From Hortaea werneckii (taxonomy: Eukaryota > Ascomycota > Dothideomycetes > Mycosphaerellales > Teratosphaeriaceae), in assembly GCA_037044905.1 (NCBI GenBank), contig JBAOKB010000182.1, positions 310,001 through 374,000 of the forward strand: DNA of 64,000 nucleotides, read 5' to 3'. Below, piece after piece: positions 10,222 through 21,226 of this stretch (positions are counted from its first letter, which is position 1; each line of letters opens with the position of its first letter). The notes beneath the pieces were generated by a model. The model saw only the letters and a list, made by a program, of their open reading frames with translations. It was not told the DNA's origin and did not search any database. A program made the translations under genes and the position numbers.

Positions 10222-11084
10222 ATGGAGACGGACATTACTTATCTACTACCATGGCCACTTCGCAAAGTTGAGACATCCACAATGCATCTGATGAAGACGC
10301 TATGCCGCATTGCTATGGAAGAACCTGCGGGCAAGCCTACAACTGGTAACACGAAAGCCGTCCAAGCAGGTCAGGATAGTAGATTTCCATGCTTGTCACC
10401 TGAGCTGCGCAACATCATTTACGAGGAAGTTTTGGTTGATGCTGAGCACATCGAGATACCCAAGGACGGCAAGGTCATTCGCCCGCCTTTGCTCAAGGTG
10501 TGCCGACAAATCGCTGAAGAAGCTAGCACAATCTTCTATGGACTCAACACCTTCACATCTACGCACAACAAGCTGGAAGTCTGCCCCTGTGGGTTGCTAG
10601 ATTGCCCATGAAGCTGAGGCGCAGCGTCAAGGTGATGGAGCTGCGCTACGAGACCGAAACAGAGATGAGCAACCTGGCCAACGAGCATCAGACTGTAACG
10701 GCTCTGGGGTACGGACCATCCGAGGGCGAAAAGCGTATGATATCTGCAAACAAGAAGTTTCTGAATGTAGCATTGCAGATGGCTCTTCTGGGTGTGGATT
10801 TGAATGTATTCCGCTTTCCGCCTCTGCCACCACTCTTTCATGAGCATCAAACAGTTGGGACTGCAGCCTTCAAGATGCCAAGAAAAGCGTGTTTGGCTTC
10901 GCGGGAAGTCCTGGATCGCGCACGCAAACTTGAACATATCGCGCTACAGCGTGTTGTAATGGCTGAAAAGTCTGTCCTGCAATGCAGAGGATATGAACAA
11001 TGGTTACGGAGGGTGGCGGTAGATAACAAGGCCGAAGATGTCATGGCGAGGACGCCGGAAATAATCAATATCATTCAAGGATAG
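10222..11084 (+). CDS. 2EXR/F-box-like protein 1 (one frame break)
   Basis: The N-terminal half carries the fungal 2EXR-type signature: FPCLSPELRNIIYEEVL at about residues 58-74, then IRPPLLKVCRQIAEEASTIF about 25 residues later. Such proteins resemble F-box proteins, and members are abundant and lineage-specific in Dothideomycetes; their targets are generally unknown. The first frame stops at 10609, but the next frame continues with VARLPMKLRRSVKVMELRY to 11084. A base is missing near 10580, in GTCTGCCCCTGTGGG. Correcting it gives 287 aa. The start chosen is the first ATG in frame. The next gene downstream is a paralogue in the same orientation. Confidence 0.68.
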
Positions 11085-11419
11085 GGGCCTTGCAGCTCAA
11101 GGAAGGCGTCGTCCCATCTCATATGATCGGGAACGCCTCATCTGCTGCATTGACTTGCTGAGAAGTTTTGTTGCTTGCGAGTAGTGAATTAAGGTCGACG
11201 ACATTTGCTGAGTGGTCATGTCACTTTCACATGCATCTTATCTATTGTAACGCTGACATCCAAGCTTGTGCTTTCTTTTTATATACATATATTTTTTCAC
11301 TTTTCACTTTCTATTCAACAATCAAACAACTCTACAAACTACATATTGCTGACAGAAAACCCACAACTTACGCTCGCTCACTCCTGACCTTGTCTGCGAA
11401 TGCCGCCAAGACCGCAGCC

Positions 11420-12251
11420 ATGACAATGGACTCTGCAGAAAAAGAAGAAAGGCGCAGCATCTCACTCACTGTCAAAGTACGGCAAACGCAAGATCAACCA
11501 AGACAGCAGACTTCTCAACCTGCCTCCCGAGCTCCGAAACAGTATCTACACCTATGTCCTCGCAACCGATGACGTGATCCAGATACCAGCATCAAGCAAA
11601 CCGACAAGACCCCCTCTCCTACAAGTCTGCCAGCAGATCACTGACGAAGCCACTCTCCTCTACTACAGCTGCAGCAAGTTCAGCATCAGCGCTGGCAAGC
11701 GACTCAAGATCCTCCGACGCTGGATCCTCAGTCTGGAGGAGAAAGAACGGAAATCCCTTCGTACCGTCACCGTCGCACGCGACGTCAGTGAGAAGACTGC
11801 TGTCATGGTCGCTGGGTTCGCCGCCGAAATCATGGAGACAGACGATCGCGGAAAAGAAGCGGATATGCTCGCCACCGTTCTTCAGAGGGAGCGAGAAGAC
11901 GTGAATGCCAGTCACCAGGCCTTCACCGCGCTCTCGGTAATGGGCCTCGATCGCGAGCGTGTCTATTTCAATCCGCCTCCGGGACCCGACCCGCACGCTC
12001 TGGTTGCCCAGGCGGTTGGGTTGCATGGCGGGGAGCGCAACGAACTCCTCGTGCGATGCGTGAAAAGGCTGCTGAACGACCGCTGGGTCTTCCTCATGCG
12101 GACTACCAAGGTGGGCTTGCTGAGCGGAGACCACGAGTCGTCGCTACGGCTTACTTGTGAATATGTCGCGGTGTTGCGGTCTCAGGGGTACACGGATCGT
12201 GAGATCTTCAGACTCTTCACGCGAGTGTCGCGCGAGGGGATGGAAGAGTAA
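11420..12251 (+). CDS. 2EXR/F-box-like protein 2 (one frame break)
   Basis: Paralogue of the gene just upstream. LLNLPPELRNSIYTYVL is followed by PTRPPLLQVCQQITDEATLLYY, and then a helical, charged C-terminal half (LEEKERKSLRTVTVARDV to REGMEE). The ATG at 11420 begins MTMDSAEK, but the 2EXR block is one base out of register. One extra A in the A5 run at 11439-11443 explains this and gives 276 aa with a basic KKK stretch. The short helix-loop spacing is the same in both copies, while the rest has diverged strongly, which suggests an old tandem duplication. Function unknown. Confidence 0.68.
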
Positions 12252-12669
12252 TGTTCGATGAGCAGGCGATGGTGATGAGACGGTCGGGTTACGTGCGCGA
12301 GAGATGGGAAGTCTAGACTCAGCGACCGGGCTTAATGTGTTATGGAGGAATAGAGAGGCAGGAGAAAAGTCAGAGAGGTAATCTCAGCGGGATCTGTGCC
12401 AGCTCTTTCGATAGAGCAAATAGTCACATCAGCCTAATCAATGGTTCACAATTCTGAACTTCCCTCTACCTTGGAATGCTTCCGCGCTTGTTCACTAAAC
12501 TTTGTATATCTTGACAGCTCTTGGATGACTGCATATTAGATCTCTGCCATTTGTCTGCAAAGGTTTCCGACGGCTCTGATTCGGCATTCAGCTAGTTAAT
12601 CAATTTGAAGCAGATCCAGAACGCTGGCACAATCATACTCCCGCTCATCCACCTTGACAACCCTCCTTC
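12252..12669. other. Convergent intergenic spacer
   Basis: 418 bp between the 3' ends of the second 2EXR gene and the P450 gene. Nothing recognisable. Confidence 0.6.
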
Positions 12670-14501
12670 TCACAGCTCAAGCTTCCAACTAACGTCTTCA
12701 AATCCCTTGCGCCTCCTGATAACTACCTTCGGGTCGACAGCCGGCTTCTTCAATCCCTGTGCAATGAACATTTTCTCTTGCCGAAAGGAGGGGACCGCAA
12801 CCGCAGCTCCGCCACTACCAGCATCTTCAATATCAAATCCAGCGATAAACAGCGCTACAAACGCCAACATCTCCATCCAGGCGAAATGGCGACCTGGACA
12901 TACTGAACTGCCTGTAATTGGTTTGTGCTTGTTAGCCAAATTACCGAATAGAACGAAAAGATTTCCTTAGAAAAATTAGGAGAGAGAGAAACGAGAACTC
13001 CTTGCACAAGAAAACCCATCCGTAGGACCAAAGAAAGAAAAACGAGAAAAAAGAAAGAAAAGCATACCACCCCCAAAAGTCCCAAAAGAACCCGCAACAT
13101 TCACTCCATCATCATCCCTCCCAAACCCCGTCGCGGGATCCTCTCCCAACCTCGAAGTGCGTAAGAACCTCTCCGCACAGAACTCCTCCGGTGGCGCTTC
13201 GGCTCCATAGAGGTCGCGCTGCTGATGAATCACAGTCGTGGCGATCTGGGCCAGACTGCCTTTCCTGAGGAGATAAGTCTCCCCAGTCACGGGGTTTCGT
13301 AAAAGGGTGTCTTCGCGCACGTAGCGCGTCGTGTTCATCGGAGCGGCGAGGCGGAGGGTTTCCCGTAAGGCGCTGTTGAGGAGGGGACAGTGCGTGCGAA
13401 GTTTTGTGGCGGTGAGGATGTGTTTGTGATTTGTGGGGATGGTGCATGTGTCGACTTCCTGTCGTAGGTCTGCAAGGAGTTGGGCGTCGGCGAAGATGTA
13501 GGTTAGGAACCAGAAGGTCGCGGGGACGGTGTTGAGGAGGAGGGCCATTACTATGCTCAGCTCGGCCTGGCCGGACTGGGATTTCGTCATGCCTTTGCTT
13601 AGTCTTATGCGGGCGGACTCTTGAGCAAGGCTTGAGCCTGAGGTGTATTTTCTCGGTTTCGGAATACTCCCTCAAGGCCTGGAAGACTCTCTGTCTAGCT
13701 ACAGAGAGCTTCGGGGCTAGATATGAAAGCAGCCAGGACCTTGGGAGTATGATCAGGATGTGCATGTTCTGAGAGATGTTCCAGAAATCGTCGACGAGAC
13801 TTGGCTCCAGGGCGAATGGATTGGAAGGGCCGTATGCAGCGGTAGTTGACGATGTTGACATGACGCGACATACCCACTTCCAGAGTTCTATCGATTCTGT
13901 CCCTTGCCCCGTGGTAGTGCGTTCACATGGGCGGCGATCTCATCGAAGAAGACCTGGTTGACTTCTTCTAGACCTTTACTACGGGGCGCTAAGACACGCT
14001 TTACCAAATCATGAATCTCCCATAGAACTCCACTTCGATCGCCTCGTTCATTGTTGAGGTTTTCAGTGAAGATCTGAAGCGTTCCTGGGTCCAGATCAAG
14101 AACGGAATGCAGAGTCGGGGCGACCAGATCGTGAAAACTTAGACTCTTACTGGCTCGGTGGAAAGCTTGCGTCCAGGAAGGTGACGATATTATGTACATA
14201 CGCCCAAAGATGGTGCGCAAGGTATAGAGTCCCAATCGGTGGCGATGGTAGAGACGGAATAGTAGTCGGCACCTTCTCGTAGCATGCAGTAAATGTGGCT
14301 AAACAAAGGCAGCTCGGCCTTTATCTCTGGTGGCTCAGGATTGTCTGTGAGATGAGTTGAGATGGTGGCTGAGCATAAGAGCCACAGTGCTGTTGTCAAT
14401 AGACACGCCAGTGAGGGGAAGACAAGAGTGGTAGAGAAGGGGTAGGCAGACAGCAGAGAAAGATGGGTCTGGAAAGCGAGATATGTCGCATTCAGCGTCA
14501 T
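12670..14501 (-). CDS. Cytochrome P450 (three frame breaks)
   Basis: A microsomal-type monooxygenase. The N-terminus (MTLNATYLAFQTHLSLLSAY) and the following hydrophobic stretch form a membrane anchor. GLYTLRTIFGRMYIISSPSW lies near residue 92, the K-helix ExxR is in LNSALRETLRLAAP, and the heme loop is FGGGSSVCPGRHFA, with the Cys ligand restored across an intron at 12912-13067. The K-helix and heme loop look most like fungal relatives of the CYP7/CYP8 clan, so oxidation of a sterol or lipid is possible but unproven. Frames break near 14250 (missing base), 13912 (missing) and 13649 (extra A in AAAA). Correction gives 558 aa, a normal length. Three breaks in one gene leave open that it is decaying, although similarity persists throughout. 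Confidence 0.8.
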
Positions 14502-15214
14502 GGCCTCGAGGTGGCGAATGTAAAAGGATGCAGAGGATGGAATCCAATAAAGCGATGTGAGTTGCTGAAAGCTGAGTACGATGGCGAAGGAGAAGGATGC
14601 AATATTGCCCCTACGAATGTACGGCCTCTTATAGTCTGCGGTCTACTGTCGCAGCTCGCCATGCTGTTCATGTTCTGAGGGATGCAAATCCTATCGAGGC
14701 CTGAAGTCGTTCTACTGTAACCCGGCAGGTACAGCCGTGGGCAGCTCGTCCAATGACAGCGCCGGAAATGCTCCGGTCCTACAGATGGCGGCGATTCATA
14801 CTACATAGTATGTACAGGTCCCAACATTTGATGATGTTGTTAGGGCCAGTAAATCACCTCGTATTTCCTCGAAATCATCAGTAGCATCAGGTGGGGAGAA
14901 GCAAAGGGCGATCGATGGTGAGGTGTGTTCGGGAGAGAAGGTGGAAGGTCAACATCGACGTCTAGCCGAGAAGTGGATGAGAGCCGGCACGTGCATGCTG
15001 CCATTGGCTCAGGCGCAACCTCCAGGTTCGTCATCGCCCCAACTCTTCCCGATGACAACTCCAGCCAGACGCAATTCCTATCTAGCACCCAGGTAGACTG
15101 GTAAAGGACAAGGACACTGCTATAAAGTCTCTCATCGCGCCTTCGAAACATCCAGACGGTAAGGGCCTACACGTCCCGTCTCTTCTCATCTCCTCCGACT
15201 TCCCAACCCATACC
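14502..15214. promoter_or_regulatory. Divergent promoter, P450 / AIM6-like
   Basis: 713 bp between head-to-head genes. It contains one copy of the motif TACTACATAGTATGTAC (14799-14815), which recurs exactly at about 48951-48967. No other coding signal. Confidence 0.5.
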
Positions 15215-16210
15215 ATGAAACCTTCACACCTCTCTCTCGCAGCGCTTACAACCCCAGCCGCTCTCGCCAACTCCTCCAAATACTACTCCTACCACCATCC
15301 CCATCCCACCACCATGCCTACCGACCCCCTCAACCCTTCCCTCCAGAACATCCTCGCCCATGCCTACGATGCCCCGCTCTACTCCTATCCCACTTCCCTC
15401 ACCCAAGGCATCATCCCTAAAAACTTCCACTCCCACAACGACTACTGGCGGCCGCTGCCCTTCTGGTCCGCCCTCTCCGCCGGCGCCATCTCCACCGAAG
15501 CCGATGTCTGGCTCTACAACGACACCTTGCATGTAGGCCACGAGGAATCCGCCCTCACACCCGAACGGACCTTCGACGCCCTCTACATCCAACCCATCCT
15601 CAGCGTCCTCCGCAAACAGAACCCGGAAAGCAAATTCGTCCACAGCGACGCCCCGACCAGGAACGGCGTCTTCGACACCAACTCGGGCCAGACCCTCTAC
15701 CTCTTCGTCGACGTCAAAACCGACGGCGCCAAGACCTGGCCCTACGTCCTCCGCGCCCTGCAGCCCCTGCGCGAAGCCGGCTACCTGACCACCTACTCGG
15801 ACGGAAGCATGACATCGGGGCCCGTGACCGTGATCGGAACGGGCAACACGCCTCTCCCAGCCGTGCAATCCGCCAACCCCCGCGATGCCTTCTACGATGC
15901 CAAACTCCCTCTCCTCGGCACCACCCAGGCGAACCTCACCTCCGACATTGCGCCTATAGCCTCGACATCGTTCAAGCGCCAGTTCGGCGAAGTGCGGGGC
16001 CAGACGCTCAACGCGACGCAGATGGGTTTGCTCGAGGCGCAGGTCGCGGCGGCGAGTGAGCGCGGGATGATGGCCCGGTATTGGGATCAGCCTGAGTGGC
16101 CGGTGGGCACGCGGAATGCTATCTGGCGGATTTTGTGGGACGCTGGGGTCGGGCTGTTGAATGTGGATGATTTGGATGCGGCGGCGGGGTTTTGGGAAGG
16201 GGAGGGGTGA
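15215..16210 (+). CDS. AIM6: AIM6-like secreted phosphodiesterase-fold protein
   Basis: A 331-aa single-exon protein of the Aim6 family (altered inheritance of mitochondria 6), which has the PLC-like phosphodiesterase TIM-barrel fold. The hallmark block FHSHNDYWRPLPFWSALSAG is near residue 72, followed by ISTEADVWLYND and GHEESAL. LYLFVDVKTDGAKTWP and VTVIGTGNT follow. The first about 19 residues (MKPSHLSLAALTTPAALANS) form a likely signal peptide, so it is probably secreted or vacuolar; this differs from the mitochondrial phenotype that named the yeast gene. It ends LNVDDLDAAAGFWEG, typical of the family. The biochemical substrate is unknown. Strongly C-biased third positions, no frame break. 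Confidence 0.85.
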   Translation: MKPSHLSLAALTTPAALANSSKYYSYHHPHPTTMPTDPLNPSLQNILAHAYDAPLYSYPTSLTQGIIPKNFHSHNDYWRPLPFWSALSAGAISTEADVWLYNDTLHVGHEESALTPERTFDALYIQPILSVLRKQNPESKFVHSDAPTRNGVFDTNSGQTLYLFVDVKTDGAKTWPYVLRALQPLREAGYLTTYSDGSMTSGPVTVIGTGNTPLPAVQSANPRDAFYDAKLPLLGTTQANLTSDIAPIASTSFKRQFGEVRGQTLNATQMGLLEAQVAAASERGMMARYWDQPEWPVGTRNAIWRILWDAGVGLLNVDDLDAAAGFWEGEG

Positions 16211-17020
16211 GTCATGTACAGTAGGATGTTGATATGGGGAAACGATTTATAGACTTGGCTAGTCGTTGATGGTGTTCCCGGTTGTCTCACGCCTGTGTGG
16301 TCCCATCCTGTTGACCAATCGTTCGGAGTGCAACGAAGAGCATCATCACCCTCTTGCTATCTGCCATGCGTCTTCTGTCGTTTGCGCGCGTTGTGTCTAC
16401 CTGCTGCTCGTAACGTGGCGCGGTAATATGTACGCGATGTGGAGAGCAGATTGCCCAGTACTTCCAATACAGGCTATAATAATCCAAGCAGGGTTCTGTG
16501 TTATTTGGGCAATCGGGAGCTTGTTGGACATGTCACATACTTATTCATGGTTGAGCTTTGCGTGTACATCTTGTGGGCCATGCGATTTGTTTGCCTATGA
16601 ATGTCCATTGAGCACACAAAGCATGGTTATTTTCGCATTCTGCATCCATGTCTCTTACTTCCACTTCGGCAATGACATTGCCCTACGCCGAACGGAAAAG
16701 AGGCTGTCTCTATATCAAATACAAGGTACGTACATACATAGCAGCAACACCAGATAACCCTTCCCAACCCTAAAAGATTAGTAACCAGTCTCTGGATAAG
16801 CCTCCGATAAGCGGCGGGCAGACAGCGGGGCAAGGGACTCTCGCGTGCTCGCGCATCTGCCGAAAGAAGGGTGGGACTAGCAGCTTTCGTCGACGAGAAA
16901 ACCAAAAGCCACAGTCCCGTCATTCCTTTCTCGCCTTTGACAACCCCCTTAGGCGGGCAATGGTAACATACTACTCACACACCCACCGACAACCCCTCGC
17001 ACTGCTGCGGCACAAGGAAC
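16211..17020. other. Intergenic, 810 bp
   Basis: 3' flank of the AIM6-like gene and promoter of MTHFR. A small repeat of TACGTACATACATAG lies near 16727-16741. No gene seen. Confidence 0.6.
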
Positions 17021-19015
17021 ATGGATAAGTTGACGGACAAGATCGCGGCCCTGCCGCCCGACGCCAACTACTTCTCGCTCGAATTCTTCCCGCCCAAGAC
17101 GCAACAGGGCTTTGCGAACCTGCATGCCCGACTCTCGCGCATGGCGCAGGCCCTACGGCCGCTGTTCGTGAACGTCACCTGGGGCGCGGGCGGGAGCACG
17201 AGCGCGAAGAGTCTGGCGCTGGCGGAGTTGACGCAGCGGAGTCTACAGCTTACGACGTGTTTACATCTCACGTGCACGAACATGAGTCGGAAGTTGGTGG
17301 ATGAGCGTTGGAGCAGGCGAAGGTGCTGGGGATCAGGAATATCCTGGCTTTAAGAGGGGATCCGCCTCGGAGCGACGAGTATAATGATCCGAATAACCCG
17401 CTGTCGGAGCAAGACGATAGTAACAAGGACTTCACGTGGGCGGTGGATCTCGTGCGGTACATCAGGAAGCAGTATGGTGACTACTTCTGCATTGGCGTGG
17501 CGGGATATCCGGAAGGCCATTCGGACCAATCGCACCCGGAGCATCAATCCGTCGAGAATGACCTGCCGTCCTTGGTAGAGAAGACGGCAGCTGGGGCGGA
17601 CTTTATCATGACCCAGCTATTCTTCGATGTCGAGGCATACAACAACTACGAGAAGCGCCTACGATCACACGAAAGCGGTCTGTTCAAGACGATCCCGATT
17701 ATTCCTGGCCTCATGCCAGTCCAAAGTTACCAGATTCTACGACGAACAACCAAGCTCAGCCATGCCTCACTACCACCCGATGTGTTGAGCAGGATGGAGC
17801 CTATCAAAGCCGATGACGAGGCAGTGAAAAGAGTAGGAGTGGACGTTCTTTGTGAGATGGTGGAGAATATGAGACGCCATGAGAGCCCCTGTGCTAGAGG
17901 ATTTCATTTCTATACGTTGAATCTGGAAAAAGTCGTGACGCAGATTTTGGAGAGGACCGGTCTCATACCTCCTGCCACACCGGTTATCAAAACGGCAGAC
18001 AGGAATGGCATAGCCGAGCAGGCCGTGGCGGAGGAGGAAAGCGACGGTTTCCTGATGGTCGAAGATGCCAAGAGGAACCGTCAACGTCGAAAGTCGTCGA
18101 ACCGGAACTCCATGCCGCAAAACCGTGTCGTGGTTTCGCGGAGGTCCAGTACTAGCAGCAGCAAGACGCAGGCGTATGAAGCACCCGAAGACGAAGCTGG
18201 CGTGCCGCCAGTGAATAGCCGAGCCAATACCCTTGCGATATCCGAGGGCCAAGGGTCTGCCGGAAGAGAGGCGACATGGGACGACTTTCCAAATGGACGG
18301 TGGGGTGATGTGCGATCGCCTGCGTATGGTGAGATTGACGGGTACGGCGTGAGCTTGCATGCCAGTATACCGGAAGCGAACAGGTTATGGGGCCAGCCTA
18401 AGAGCACGGATGACATTTGCACCATCTTCCGCAGACACCTCAAAGGCGAGATCGAGGCTATGCCATGGTCCGAGGAGCCGTTGCAGCCGGAGACCTTGAC
18501 GATTAAGAAAGAGCTTCTGAGCCTTATCAATAAAGGTTGGTGGACAGTTGCTTCACAGCCGGCAGTGAACGGGGTACGATCAACCGACCCGATTTATGGC
18601 TGGGGTCCAAAGAATGGTTTTGTCTTCCAGAAGCCTTTCGTCGAACTCTTCTTGCCTTCGGCCGATTGGCAGCGTCTGAAGCCGATTCTCCAGTCAGACG
18701 ATCAAGTAACGTACTATGCCGGCAACGCCGCAGGCGACTTCCAGTCCTCTGATGAGAATTCGGTCAACCCGGTCACCTGGGGAACCTTTGCTGGCAAGGA
18801 GATCATCACTCCCGACCATCATCGAGGCAGACAGCTTCAAGGCTTGGCTTGAAGAGGCGTTTGGAATCTGGGCGGAATGGCAAAGAGTGTACCAGCCGGG
18901 TTCGGAGAGCAGTAGATTGCTGGAGCGTACAAGGAAGGATTGCTGGTTGGTGAGCATCATCCATCACGGGTATCTGGAGAAGGGCGCTTTATGGGATGCC
19001 CTCATCGCTGCATAA
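17021..19015 (+). CDS. Methylenetetrahydrofolate reductase (two frame breaks)
   Basis: Reduces 5,10-methylene-THF to 5-methyl-THF for methionine synthesis. The FAD-binding TIM barrel starts with NYFSLEFFPPKTQQGF (the catalytic Glu lies in SLEFFPP), then VNVTWGAGGST, CTNMSRKLVDE, ILALRGDPPR, FCIGVAGYPEGH and DFIMTQLFFD. A Ser/Arg-rich linker (RQRRKSSNRNS, SRRSSTSSSK) separates it from the regulatory domain (GPKNGFVFQKPFVE to FGIWAEWQRVY). A missing base near 17306 splits DE from ALEQAKVLG, and an extra C at 18809-18813 breaks EIITPTIIEADSF. Corrected length is 664 aa. Of the two fungal types (Met12 and Met13), the linker and length suggest the Met12-like form, but this is not certain. Confidence 0.92.
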
Positions 19016-19128
19016 GGCTCTTTTTCAAACGTGCCACGATTCATGTTTAGGTGTCGATTGGGATAGTCATTTGTTTTAAGCATAGCGTTGGCGCTTTGGG
19101 TAGGCAGTCTTGTAACAGCAAAGATCTT

Positions 19129-20489
19129 TCATGTCAATACTGCCCAATCATCTGCATCGCTATCTTCGATGACTGGCTCAGGGTCTGGCGTTCTCAGCTC
19201 CTTTCTGGCCCAGGTTGGTCGACTGACCGCTGGATTGGGATCGCTGTGGAAGGCAGATGCATGCTTGGGCGCTTCCAGTTCTTCAACATCGCTGCTCTCA
19301 GGCAGCTGATGCCAGACGTCATCGTCCTCTGGCACAAGGTCATCCATCGGCTCATCCTCTGTGGAGAGCTCGCTCACGTCATCCGCTGCTGAGGCTTCTG
19401 CGTCCATCTGCTTCTTTGTTCTTCGCCGCTTCTTGAACAGGGCTTTGATCTCCTTTTCGCCGCGCATCCGCAAGCTCAACTCCTTCACGAGATCGACCCA
19501 CTGTAGTTTGTTGCCGCATTCAGGACAATTCCCAGAAGTCGGCAGCATAGCGTCTCCATCACGGCTGGTGTCGAGGAACCGTTTGGAAAGACAGTCGATA
19601 TGGCTGAGTGCGCTGCAGCCTTCCGAAGGGCACACTAATGTCATGGCGCCGTTTGACGGTAGACCCTGGTGGCAAATATTGCAATGCAGCCATTCAGCGT
19701 CCTCGATCGCTTGACGGCTCTTTTCCAGGTGGGCCTTGAGACCGGCGTAGCTGATATCGAGCGCGTCGATGCCCTGAGGCTTCGAGGCCTATTGAGGCGT
19801 CTCTTCTGCACCACGATCATTCGTGCTGCGCATGGACTCATCCAGTTCTACGCTGATGCCAGGACGCAGCTTCGCTATCTGCTGACTCGTCCATTTGATC
19901 CAAACTTTGTAGACATCTTCGGCGTAAAAGGTCACCTTCAGCGGCCAGCGCTCAAAGCTGGTTGATCGGAGGAGAAGATGGAGGTTAGCTAGCCTGTCAG
20001 TCAATCCAAGTCGCGGCTTGCTCGTGCGTGTCCGTGTCCGTCCGGTCTTCGGAGAGATACGCGTGATCGACTTAACCTGGGTCGATCTTGAATCGGGAGC
20101 GACATGCCGTGATAAGTGTGTATTTTGCCACGCCCATCTTGCAGATCAATCAGCTTCATCGTCGACGCAATGTCTGGGAATGTATGGCCTCGGCTACCAT
20201 ATCTTGCAACGAAACAGGAAATTGATATCGAACGCGTAAACAAGAAACAACGTGGTACTCACTCGAACTGGAGCGCTGCAATCTTACTCGGAAAACCTGT
20301 GACGAGACATGTCATCTCCCATGGGCGGAGCGAATCGCGAGATGTGCGTACAGCGCCCCCTTTGGCATCGCCGTTATGTTGTCTCAGCCGTCTGACGGGA
20401 TGAGGGGTACTCCCTACGTATAGGCTTTGATGACGGACAGTAGATCGCAGCAGGTAACACGCGTAAAAGGCCGGTATGGGCCTGTCCAT
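19129..20489 (-). CDS. SLX1: Structure-specific endonuclease subunit Slx1 (in-frame TAG)
   Basis: Catalytic partner of Slx4, cutting branched DNA such as Holliday junctions and flaps. Exon 1 (20263-20489) carries the GIY-YIG nuclease: FYACYLLRST, SLYVGSTPHPVRRLRQHNG and a conserved Glu at the exon end. The 125-nt intron 20138-20262 restores QFE-WAWQNTHLSRH. Exon 2 (19129-20137) continues with LTDRLANLHLLLRS, FERWPLKVTFYAEDV, then the C-terminal RING/PHD-like zinc finger (HCNICHQGL, LVCPSEGCSALSHIDCL, NCPECG) and an acidic tail. A TAG at 19789-19791 interrupts exon 2 between the two domains, with the frame unchanged on both sides. It could be a true nonsense codon, a base error, or the end of a truncated form lacking the zinc finger. 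Confidence 0.88.
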
Positions 20490-21226
20490 TCTGGAAGTAT
20501 ACCGGCACGGAAAAAGCGCTCTCCTTCCTTCACGAGGACTACACCGGAGTTGGTGACGATGCTGTTGAAGTCCAGAGTCCCTTGTTCCAAAGTCGAGGCG
20601 ACTGCAGCCCTAGCCGTCTATCGTCTGAGACGTGATTGGTTACCTCCACTTCACCCGCCCGATTGGGTAAAGCCCGGTGGCTTGTGCGTGATGTTGCAGC
20701 GCACCTCTGTTCTTAGCAATCGACGGATATGTGTTCCCTCTTGCACGCCACGTCGCTGCGTTAGTGTTTCTGGGTAGCTGAGGACTTGTGCAGCTAAAGC
20801 GGGAGCACTCGCACTCGTTTTCCGCTCAAATTTCGTGCCCATATCCTCCCTTCCAGCCTACAAACTTTACTACGTTCCTCGAAGCGGGCTAGTCTCTCCA
20901 TATGACCGTCGCCTGTCGCCCGCTTTCAAACTCTTGCACTTACACTCCCGAACCACTGAGCGACTCTCGCGCAGACTCGACACCGACAGCGATAGGCACC
21001 GATTCGACCGATTGACGGTCCGACATATCAACGTACAGGTCTCGCGTGCGGCGCTCGGCACTAAATGTCGGCTTTCCGGACCCGCATGTCGTAGCGCATC
21101 TGACCGTTACCTGCGTCTCCATGCCACGCCAGCAGGACGCGGGCGTCGAGCATTCCACATCGCCTATCATCGCTATTATCATCGCTGGACATTGAAAAAA
21201 GGGCTTCGTGCCCTCCCGCTACCAGA
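20490..21226. promoter_or_regulatory. Divergent promoter, SLX1 / KDM5
   Basis: 737 bp between head-to-head starts. Several short frames run through it in both directions, none with domain character. It probably includes a long 5' UTR of the demethylase gene. Confidence 0.55.

Noticed and set aside
15224..15868. 214-codon minus frame opposite the AIM6-like gene
   Set aside because: Gly/Val-rich shadow caused by strong C-bias in third codon positions of the real gene.
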